A DNA stretch of 64,000 nt, taken from the NCBI RefSeq assembly GCF_023091745.1, contig NC_068912.1, positions 53,312,567-53,376,566 on the forward strand, read 5' to 3'. Position 1 is the first letter of the stretch, and every line of letters begins with the position of its first letter. Under the pieces are notes generated by a model, which did no database searches, was not told the origin of the DNA, and saw only the letters and a list, made by a program, of their open reading frames with translations. The translations under genes and the position numbers were made by a program. Source of the stretch: Budorcas taxicolor. Its lineage: Eukaryota > Chordata > Mammalia > Artiodactyla > Bovidae. Below are positions 55,152 through 64,000 of this stretch, piece after piece.

Positions 55152-56261
55152 AATCTATTTTAAAAAGCAACTTCTTTTTGGAAAACAAGGAAGGGGAATC
55201 ACCTTGGCTACCAGTTATTTACCTACACCTCACCATCTAGACTTACATTAATTTGTTGCAAGAAAAGAACACAAATAATAGTATAATACAAAATTAGAGT
55301 GGAAAACTAGAGTGAAGAACAAGTTCATAAGCTTGCAAGATGAAATCATTTTTTAAGAATTTTGTTAGACCCATGCAAAAAAATTAATTTCAAATGTGGT
55401 TCATTGAGTGATTAAATCTACCAATTCAAGCAGGCCCCACATGTCACCCACCTGAAAACACCTCAACTTTTTCAGTTAGTGGGACAGACAAACAGAACAT
55501 TCTGTAGTTCCTAATAAGAATTCAACAGTTCAGAGTGTAACTAATTCTGATTCACCCTCTCCTCAGTCATAAAAAATAGATTATACTGAAATACATTTGT
55601 CTCTATTTAATTATATTTTATTAGTCAATCACGTCATTAACAAATTCATAGGTCACTTACTATGCACATGACTGGAAACAACACATCCTTGAACAGTCCC
55701 TGAGTTACAATCCAGCAAAGGCAGAAAAAGAACTAGATTTTGCTCGCAACAAAGTCAAAACAAAGAGTTTAAAGATCCTATAACATGTGAATAATAATCA
55801 TAATGCTAGCCATTTTAAATTCTTTGCAGATTCAAATGTGAGGAATAAACAGTTAAAGTGTAAGCTTGTGTGCAGCTTTCTAGAAAAAAAAAATAAGGCT
55901 GTCTTAGACAATAATGTTTTCATGTTGGATAATCCATCATTTTTCCCAGGGCAACATTGACATAACTATGTTCTCTTCTCAATTAGAGTCTGCTATCAAG
56001 AAGAACAAGTTCCCATAGCACCTGATGCTGCCACTATAATGCATGAATGCCAAATGCTTTGCCAATAAATAACACTGAGGATTGGTAAATCTTTCTTGTT
56101 TTCAAGTACTAACCTGTAACAGTAATGTACATCAATTCACGTTTCTAAATCCAACAGAGGAAGGTGAGGGGCAGAGGCAGAAGGAGAACTGATGGAGGCA
56201 GTTTACACTTTACTGAGGTCTGACTGCCAGAGCCTTACTTTGATACCCATCCCAGAAAGCA
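55152..56261. other. unassigned single-copy AT-rich DNA
   Basis: No repeat or coding signal was recognised. Confidence 0.45.
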
Positions 56262-56476
56262 CTGCTCTATGTGCCGTGCTCGGTCTCGTGATCTGACTCT
56301 TTGGGGTCCCATGGACCGGAGCCTACCAGGCTCCTCCATGCAATTTTCCAGGCAAGAATATGGAGTGAGTTGCCACTTCCTACTCCAGATAGCCTCTTGA
56401 TCCAGGAATTGAATCCATGTCTCTCGAGTCTCCTGCATTGGCAAACAGATTCTTGACCACTAGCACCACCTGTATG
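56262..56476 (-). mobile_element. Bov-tA SINE, diverged
   Basis: Antisense: 'gtgctcggtctcgtgatctg', 'ttttccaggcaagaatatgg', 'gtctcctgcattggcaaac', 'ttcttgaccactagcacc'. Confidence 0.9.
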
Positions 56477-58079
56477 CCGATCTGATCCTAACCTGATTAG
56501 GTGTATACTTTCTACACACCTAAAAGAAAGGAAGAAAAGTGCAACTATTATGAGGTTAAGTGGTTCATTTTCACACCAAACCAACTGTGACAAGTACCAC
56601 CTCTGATGGAAAGCAGATCCTAATGTTCCCCTCCAGTCACTGAAGACAAAAGGCAAGAAAAAAAGAATACTTTTCTTTGTACTTATTCATGGTTAGTTTG
56701 GCTCACTTGGTGCAGCTGTTTGAGTCTTTCCCATAAGAAAGAGCTAAACCCATGCCAGATACCTAAAGTGTTGTTTCAACAAATACTGCAATATCCTCCC
56801 TGTGATGTGGCCAGAGAAAATGTCAGAATCTGTCCAAATGAAGTAAGACAGAAAAACTACAGTGTCGTGTTACGATGGAGGAGTATACACAACCGATCCA
56901 TTTCATTTTGTGTTTCTTTAACTTTAACTGGGCACATTATACAGAATCTTCTGTTTTTCTACAGAAATTCTAGAGTTATCCATGAATCCCCAGGATGAGA
57001 ATATCTAATATAATTGGGGAGGTGTTACCATGCTCACAAATTCAAATGATGAAGAACAAATCGGGCTTTGCAAAACATGTATAAAACCAACATACATGTT
57101 AATGCCCATGGTCGACCAGCTTAATATAGAGGGCTCCAGAGAGAAACACTTCAGAATTCCATAACTTCACCTACTTCAGGTCTTGTTTCAGGAATGAAGA
57201 GTAGATAATCATTTGTTTCGAATGCACAGCAAGTGAGCAGGGAATTTGAAAGGTGAGGGAGGGAATATTCTTATTGGGGATGAAATGGAAATTATTTACT
57301 CTGGCGATCCTCATTATCCTGTTGATTTCCATCCAGCTGACACCAAGAGGTCCCCTTATTCCCCGCCTACCTCTTACAATTGTCTATTCCCTTTGATTTT
57401 GTGACAAAAATTTGCAAGTCTGAAACTTATATTTCACCTGAAATATTAATATTCAAGCTCCAGGTATTAAAAGGAGGAAGAGAGGAGGCCCTCACTTTCA
57501 AATCCACAGTCAATGCTTTAATACATTGGAGAAGTTTGACAAGCACAATTGCACATCCGATTATCAATGCGTTATCAACATTTACCAACGTTGCTTTCGT
57601 TGGCTTTTTTCCTAGTGCAGTCACTTCATGCAAAATTCTAAATTCATGTCAAGATAGAAGCAAGAACTACAATTTTTTAAAGTGTGCCAGACATGCAGAA
57701 AAAAAAAAGCCTAATTAATATTTTCTTTTTTTTTTCATGAGACTAGAAATTCATTTTGCTTGTGGTCTGTTATAGAGAACAGATCTTGTTAAATAGGAAG
57801 ATATCTCTTAGACCAGACATATTCTCAGGGCATGGGGAGGAAAAACCATTAAAGATTTTAACTCTGCTAAAATAAGATCCCTAGCTGCCTTGTGCCTCAG
57901 GCAACTCATCCAAAGGGTACAATTTGAGAACTTGATTAAGTAGGCTCTGCTGCAGTTCCCTGACCATGGCACCCTGTCCAGGGCCCACAGCTCCCAACCC
58001 TTGCCTCAAGTTCAACTTCTGATTCATCAGTGCCACACTGCATAGTGAACAGACTGGGCAGGCTCTCAGTTCAACAATA
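56477..58079. other. single-copy DNA; candidate conserved stretch at 57380-57720
   Basis: No repeat was recognised. The 57380-57718 frame (112 codons) has no domain and overlaps the candidate conserved stretch. Confidence 0.45.
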
Positions 58080-58245
58080 TATTAACCACCTGATTATAAC
58101 GCTTCGGTTTTTTTTTCTAGTAAAATGAGTAAAAAACTGATTTTAAAATTTACCTCACAAACATTCTAAAAAATAATTTGTATAAAGGCCCTAAAACAAT
58201 ACCAGCCATACAGTAGGTAATCAACCAATGTTTCCTTCTTCCAGA
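58080..58245 (+). mobile_element. MIR SINE 3' part
   Basis: 'Agtaaaatgagtaaaaaac', 'tttacctcacaaacattct' and 'ccagccatacagtaggtaatc' fit a MIR tail. Confidence 0.5.
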
Positions 58246-58602
58246 AACTGATTCCTACCCAAGACTTCTTTCTTAAACACTTTGGGGAAAAAACACTATG
58301 TAAGGGACAATTCTACAAATAGGCAACTTATTATGAGCCTATAACCATTCAATTAAAACAGACTGTAAACACTTTCTAAAATGTGTGTGCTGTATTAATC
58401 ATATCCAAACTATCCACCATTACTAATTTATACCGAAGGGGGATTATGCCTGTTGATACAGGCCTTAGGTCTAAATCAGCAAGCCAGCACTACTTTGATG
58501 GGTTCCAACTTGATATTGTTTGGAAAGCAACTTTAACAAGTTCCTCAAAACTCCTCTTTCTTATAAATCCTTGGAAGAAATTGCAAGGGTCTTTTACCGT
58601 AG

Positions 58603-59117
58603 GGTTCAGTTCAATTCATTTCAGTCGCTCAGTAGTATACGACTCTTTGTGACCCCATGGACTGCAACATGCCAGGCTTCCCTGTCCATCACCAACTCCC
58701 GGAGCTTGCTCAAACTCATGTTCATTGAGCCAGTGGTGCCATCCAACCATCTCATCCTCTGTTGTCCCCTTCTCCTCCTGCCTTCAATCTTTCCCAGCAT
58801 CCCAGGATCTTTTCCAATGAGTCAGTTCTTCACATCAGGTGGCCAAAGTATTGGAGCTTCAGCTTCATCATCGGTCCTTCCAATGAATATTCCTTTAGGA
58901 TGGACTGGTTGGATCTCCTTGCAGTCCAAGGGACTCTCAAGAGTCTTCTCCAACGCCACAGTTCACAAGCATCAGTTCCTCGGCACTCAGCTTTCTTTAC
59001 GGTCTAACTCTCACATCTGTAGATGACTACTAGACGAATCATAGCTTTAACTAGATGGACCTTTGTTGGCAAAGTAATGTCTCTGCTTTTGAATATGCTG
59101 TCTAGATTGGTTATAGC
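58603..59117 (-). mobile_element. BovB LINE 3' fragment with TSD
   Basis: Antisense, older subfamily ('gagcttgctcaaactcatg'), truncated after 'ctagattggttatag'. The TSD tttaccgtag (58593-58602) / tttaccctag (59118-59127) has one mismatch. Frames 58520-59026 and 58762-59007 are on its non-coding strand. Confidence 0.95.
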
Positions 59118-59329
59118 TTTACCCTAGAGTAGCAGACTCTTTCTCAGCAAAGGAGGCTGTATAACTAAGCTCTGCTGGCTTCTATTTAGGTAACCGTGAC
59201 GAACAAGACTTCCATCACCATGGGATCAGCCTCTTGGAAAACAGGACTTCCTCCCTCAGTCCCAGAAGCTGATGTTGTTCTTTCCCAACTAGGAGATGAA
59301 CTGAAGACCAAGTTGTTTAGGGTGTTAGT

Positions 59330-59547
59330 AAGATTCCTAAGACTGGTGACTACGGCAAAGAATCTGTCTGCAATGTGGGAGGCCTGGGTTCAATCCCTGG
59401 GTTGGGAAGATCCCCTGGAGAATGAAATGGCAACCCACTCCAGTATTCTTGCCTGGAGAATCCTATGGACAGAGAAGCCTGGCGGGCTACAGTTCATGGG
59501 GTCACAAAGAGTCGGACACAACTAAGTGACTAACACTTTCACTTTCA
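59330..59547 (+). mobile_element. Bov-tA SINE
   Basis: Worn head ('actggtgactacggcaaag'), then consensus body, tail 'gtgactaacactttcacttt'. Confidence 0.94.
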
Positions 59548-60534
59548 AAGACCCTCAACAAGCCACATAATAGTTCAACTGCCCATCCAGAAAGAACTCT
59601 GTTCTTTCTCCAGGGTCAGGCCACCCTGACAGCAGACATCTTAAAATAAAACAAATCACTGGACCTCCCTAGAGAGGGTAGTTTTACTCCTCAGTGTAGA
59701 AGGCTCAGTAACAATTAAAAGCACAGCACAGCCTCTCAAGCCAAGTGGTATCTCTGGGACCACCAACAGGCCATGGTTTACGATGAAGCCTTAAGATTTA
59801 TTTTGAAGTTCATCACATACCAGTGACAATGTAATAGAAAAGAGGAATAAAATCACCTATCCCATATGCACAGAGTCCTATTAAAATGAAAGTCAAAATG
59901 CTTTGTCTGTGTCACATTTTAGCACCAGACAAGAAAAAAAAATTATATTGTAGGTAGTTCTCACTCTTCGCAAAGTAGAATAAAGCCCTTGGTCTGATTC
60001 CAATCCCATTATCAAAATGGACCATTTACTTAATGTAAAAAAAAAAAAAAAGCTCATCAATTTGTCATTAACAAGAGCATTACTACCTAATGCAAGAGAA
60101 CTACCCTTCCCCAGGGGTTCTGTTAATTGGAGGCTAGAGCCAGACAATAAGCATGGGAGCGGGCTGGCCACAGGAAGGAACACAATACACACGCTCTGTG
60201 TTCCCAGCAGAAGACGCTGCACCATGGCCCACTATTACCAATGAGCTCCTGGCATACTCAAAACGGAGGGAAGGGGCTGAAGGGAGGAAAGTCAAACTTT
60301 CACATGGGCACCTTCTGGAATTCTGTTGTTGCTAGTGATCCATGCTTATTTTCAACACACAGTCCTCAGTGGCTCCAGGTTTCTGCCCAGCTTTCTCAGC
60401 CTCTGTTTGTGAGCATGCAAACTTGCAGTTTGGGAGTGGTGCTCCCTGGAATAATAAATGTAAATAAGCACACTTCTCAAAGGCTAAGATGCTGCCGTTA
60501 GCTTCATCCTAGGTAGTCCAGCAATAATGTCAAA
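59548..60534. other. unassigned single-copy DNA
   Basis: Includes an A run of ~15 at 60036-60051. Frames at 59893-60501 are uninformative. Confidence 0.45.
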
Positions 60535-60775
60535 CACTAAGTGCTACTTAATCCCTCTGTTGGTATTAACTAATTTAATCCCCACTCAAGAAATCTGAGA
60601 AGTAAGGGCTATTATATTTCCTATTTTACGAATGAGAAAGACAGGCACAAAAAAAAAAAAAAAAAAAAGAATGATAACTTGCTCTTGGTCACAAAGTCAA
60701 TACACAGGGCAATTAAAATTTGAACACAAGATTTCTGGCCTCAGAATCCAAGTTTTTAAGGTATACGATAATCTC
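60535..60775 (-). mobile_element. MIR SINE containing an A-run
   Basis: Antisense MIR: 'tttcctattttacgaatgag', 'aacttgctcttggtcacaaag', 'ggcctcagaatccaag'. A run of ~20 A (60649-60668) expands the 'gcacaaa' position. Confidence 0.83.
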
Positions 60776-60889
60776 TGTCAATCCCACTAGCAATAAAATA
60801 AGAGTGAAAAAATGAATCCATGACTTGGAACTCAGAGATAACTAATATAATCAAAAGTTCACGGTGGTAATGTTGAGTTTTTTCAATTA

Positions 60890-61140
60890 GACTGTAGACT
60901 TTGAAATCAGTCAGATTCAAGTTCAAATCCTAGATAGGTCCTATTGCATATTAGTCAGTGAAACTTGAACAAGTTATTTGACTATCCCAAGCCTCATTTT
61001 CTAATCTTTACAATGGAGGTAATACCAGTATATACATCACAGAGTTACGGGAATTAAGTCACATATCACCTGGATAAGCGCACGTGTTATTCTAGCTACA
61101 TATCTACTGCACCATAAGCAGTAGCTGTAATCATCTCCAT
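60890..61140 (+). mobile_element. MIR SINE
   Basis: 'Gactttgaaatcagtcagat', 'caagttcaaatcctagatag', 'gaacaagttatttgac', 'cctcattttctaatctttac', 'gagttacgggaattaag'. It lies in tail-to-head order with the preceding antisense MIR. Confidence 0.85.
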
Positions 61141-62429
61141 TATTGTTTATTACCCACACAACTTTCCATTGTAGGTAAGCATTTGGAAGGAATGATCTTT
61201 CTTCACCCCACTGCTTTCAAAAGCCCACACATGAGATGACTGGTGGGGATTAGGGGTATCGGCTGCAGCTAAGGATCACAGCAAAGCTAAGGGGCTCCCA
61301 GGGACCAAACCCCTCAACCTTGGCTTCATTAGCAAGTTTCTCTAGCTGAGCTAACCCAGCCCGTGCCAGTCAAGCATTCCCTTGCAAATATAAATCATTA
61401 CCCAATAAACCACAGACATACAAGACTGTCCACAGCAGATAAAGCTGTGGGTCAGGATCCCCAATCCCCGAGGCTTTGTGGAAAGAGAGAAAAAGCTACA
61501 GCATTAATTATATAAACAGTTACTTGGAAAATGCTTTAAGCAAGTGTTTTAGATTCCCTTTTAATTAGGATAAATAATTACTGCACTTTCATCTTGCAAT
61601 GAGCTCCCAAACTCTCCCATGCCCCATCTTCAAATACCAACTAGAAATACACAAAGATAGAGAGAATAAACTAACTGTGTGCACTTTTAAAGCCACTTTA
61701 TCTGTCCAGATCTTAGCTTCCCCATCTGTACAACGAGGAGGTTGGTCAAGGTACGTCTCCAAGGCCCCTTCCAACAGATTATCCACAACTCTGTGCAGTG
61801 CTTTGGGGCTGACATAATGGCTACACCACTTTACTCATCCCATGTTTTTATTCTAGGGAGCAGCATAGCATTTGAAGGTGTTAATTGTATTTGTTTATTG
61901 AGCTTCAAAAACTCTTTTGCAAATACAAACATCAAGACATCCAACAATTCCGTAAGTATGCCATGGAATAGAGAAACCCAAAATAACATGTCTGAAAAAT
62001 GTCTGGAGAATAGTTCAAATGAGGAATACTTAAAGAACTGAAGATGTTCTTGGGAAATTACAAGTTACCTCTTTTAATTAAACTTATTCTGAAGGGCCAG
62101 AACTGGAATCAATGGATTAACATTGCAGGGAGAAAGACAGTAAATAACTTTATAAGAAATAGCTTTCTATCCAAGATAATGGTTCAAGAAGGAAAAAAAA
62201 TTATATAGATATGAGCATCACTGAAAGAAATGTAAAGACTTCCCATCAAGATGCCTAGAGGAAATTCTTCAGTTGGGATCATAAATGGAGCCATGTATGC
62301 TAAGCTCATATTATCTTTGAGATTCTGTCCTGACTCCCTGCAGATAATTAATAACTTCTTCATCCAAGCTTCATAAACACCATTTAAATAACTCTAGTAG
62401 AGCACTTACATGTGATGTGATAATATTTG
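61141..62429. other. single-copy DNA; candidate conserved stretch at 61360-61620
   Basis: No repeat was recognised. Words such as cattaattatataaac and aataattactgc lie at 61500-61585. Confidence 0.42.
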
Positions 62430-62525
62430 TTTATTGATGTCACCCTCATCAAACCAAGAGTGTCTCATTATCCTTCGTCTACATCTGTCACAGCTCCAAG
62501 TACATGGTAAATTCTTAATAAATAC
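62430..62525 (+). mobile_element. L2 3' end, split by a SINE
   Basis: 'Acagctccaagtacatggta' and 'aattcttaataaatac' resemble the L2 3' terminus; the continuation 'aataaatacccgttgaataa' follows the Bov-tA. Confidence 0.55.
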
Positions 62526-62722
62526 TGTATGTTAGTTGCCCAGTTGTGTCCGACTCTTTGCAATCCCATGGACTGTAACCCACCAGGCTGCTCTGTTCAC
62601 GGAATTCTCCAGGCAAGGCTACTGGAGTGGGCTGACATTCCCTTCTCCAGGGATCCTCCCAGCACAGGGATTGAACACAGGTCTCCTGCATTGCAGGCAG
62701 ATTCTTTACCATCTAAGCCACC
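62526..62722 (-). mobile_element. Bov-tA SINE with TSD
   Basis: Antisense full copy; TSD aataaatac at 62517-62525 and 62723-62731. Confidence 0.96.
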
Positions 62723-62831
62723 AATAAATACCCGTTGAATAATAAAAATAAATCATGGCCAAGGAGTTTAGAAGACTGCCCTTGCCTTCAGAGGTGCTTG
62801 CAATCTAACTGAAAAGTCAAGATGAACTGAA

Positions 62832-63042
62832 AAGTGAAGGTGTTAGTGGCTCAGTCATGACTGACTCTTTGTGACCCCATGGACTGTAGCCCAGCAGGCT
62901 CCTCTGTCCCCAGAATTCTCCTGGCAAGTATACTGGAATAGGTTACCATTTGCTACTCCAGGGGATCTTCCAGATCCAGGGATCAAACCTGGGTCTCCCA
63001 CGTTGAAGGCAGATTTTTTACCATCTAAGCCACCATAGCTGA
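62832..63042 (-). mobile_element. Bov-tA SINE
   Basis: Antisense: 'ggctcagtcatgactgactc', 'ctggcaagtatactgg', 'gggtctcccacgttgaagg', 'accatctaagccaccatag'. Confidence 0.94.
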
Positions 63043-63393
63043 ACCAAATGTTGCATAGTTATTAATATATGTAATATCTTGGACTCAGTGAGGACTTAAT
63101 AAGTGTTTAGGAAACACGTTCATTTGACAGCACTTGAGCATTAAGTGGTGTCCAGAGCTTTTCAGTCTATGAGGAGAGGCTGCTGAGGCTGACCTGAGCA
63201 TCCTCAAAATCTGGCCCCACTTGCTTGATGGCATTTCTCTCTAAAATACCAAGTGATTTCTCACAGTCTCCCAAACTCATTCACATTCTTGCTTCTGTGT
63301 TTTGGCTCAAGATCCTTCTATTAGCTGGACTACCTTCCTCTACCTTTTCTAGAAAACCATGATCCTTTCCTCTCCAGGATTCCCTATCACTAA
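63043..63393. other. unassigned, with L2-like text at 63200-63390
   Basis: 'Aatctggccccacttgcttg' and 'ctcccaaactcattcacattc' recall L2-type repeats; tentative. Confidence 0.4.
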
Positions 63394-64000
63394 GTTCAGT
63401 TCAGTCACTCAGTTGTGTCTGAATCTTTGCAGCCCCATGAATCGCAGCACGCCAGGCCTCCCTGTCCATCACCATCTCCTGGAGTTCACTCAGACTCACG
63501 TCCATTGAGTCGGTGACGCCATCCAGCCATTTTATCCTCGGTCATCCCCTTTTCCTCTGGTCCCTAATCCCTCCCAGCATCAGTCTTTTCCAGTGGGTCA
63601 ACTATTCACATGAGGTGGCCAAAGTACTGGAGTTTCAACATTAGCCTCATACCTTCCAAAGATATCCCAGGGCTGACCTCCTTTAGAATGGACTGGTTGG
63701 ATCTCCTTGCAGTCCAAGGGACTCTCAAGAGTCTTCTCCAACACCACAGTTCAAAAGCATCAATCCTTCAGCGCTCAGCATACTTCACAGTCCAACTCTC
63801 ACATCCATACATGACCACTGGAAAAACCATAGCCTTAACTAGATGGACCTTTGTTGGCAAAGTAATGTCTCTGTTTTTCAATATGCTATCTAGGTTGGTC
63901 ATAACATTTTTCCAAGGAGTAAGCGTCTTTTAATTTCATGGCTGCAGTCACCATCTGTAGTGATTTTGGAGCTAAAAAAGATAAAGTCTGACACTGTTTC
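63394..64000 (-). mobile_element. BovB LINE 3' part, cut by window edge
   Basis: Antisense younger-subfamily BovB from 'gttcagttcagtcactcag' through the C-terminal coding region (VPWTARRSNQSILKEI equivalent at ~63700) to 'aaagtctgacactgtttc' at the last base. Its 5' extent is unknown. Confidence 0.96.

Noticed and set aside
1..64000. CRISPR arrays, operons, phage or plasmid modules
   Set aside because: The window is vertebrate nuclear DNA; repeated units are SINE/LINE copies with TSDs, not regularly spaced arrays, and no dense coding organisation exists.

Overview
This is a repeat-dense, gene-poor piece of a ruminant (Pecora: cattle, sheep, goat or similar) nuclear genome. The diagnosis rests on the repeats: eleven BovB (RTE) LINE segments, about thirty Bov-tA / Bov-A / BOV-A2 SINEs, CHR-type tRNA-derived SINEs of cetartiodactyls and ruminant-type L1 3' ends, over an older mammalian layer of MIR, L2, MER5, an MLT1 LTR and L1M/HAL1. 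I cannot tell the species. I found no supportable protein-coding exon, rRNA, functional tRNA, CRISPR array or bacterial feature. The longer reading frames are either decayed BovB/L1 reverse-transcriptase pieces or chance frames.

Layout. 1-6.1 kb: old L1M (plus strand) split by a second L1 3' end, a BovB and several SINEs, then an L2-like repeat. 6.1-9.6 kb: Bov-tA copies in otherwise unassigned DNA. 9.6-13.4 kb: a HAL1/L1M body interrupted by an MLT1 solo LTR, a Bov-tA and a BovB. 14.3-20.2 kb: a BovB cluster, comprising a two-part BovB unit sharing one target-site duplication (TSD), an internally deleted BovB with its own TSD, and a longer 5'-truncated BovB. 20.2-30.8 kb: mostly single-copy DNA with MIR, MER5, CHR-2 and Bov-tA; it holds a 240-bp inverted duplication (24.93-25.17 / 26.38-26.62 kb). 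30.8-33.1 kb: the longest BovB, with endonuclease and reverse-transcriptase remnants. 33.8-38.3 kb: SINE clusters, a possibly conserved noncoding stretch near 36.0-36.5 kb and a ruminant L1 3' end. 38.8-49 kb: mainly single-copy DNA with two head-to-head L1 fragments, microsatellites and L2/MER2-like relics. 49-55.2 kb: SINEs (one carrying an apparent 3' transduction), an L1M tail split by a BOV-A2 with TSD, and a stacked BovB/BOV-A2 pair. 55-64 kb: mostly single-copy DNA with MIR, Bov-tA and BovB; the last BovB runs off the right edge.

How the parts relate. Bov-tA SINEs share their 3' tail with BovB, and ruminant SINEs of this kind are thought to be mobilised by BovB enzymes; both partners are abundant here. 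No complete, uninterrupted BovB or L1 coding region is present, so nothing in the window looks able to move autonomously. The most unusual items are the inverted 240-bp duplication outside any repeat family I recognise, the two-part BovB unit with a single TSD, and two SINE insertions that appear to carry 3' transduced flank plus an A-run. Family names come from memory of consensus sequences; no database search was run.
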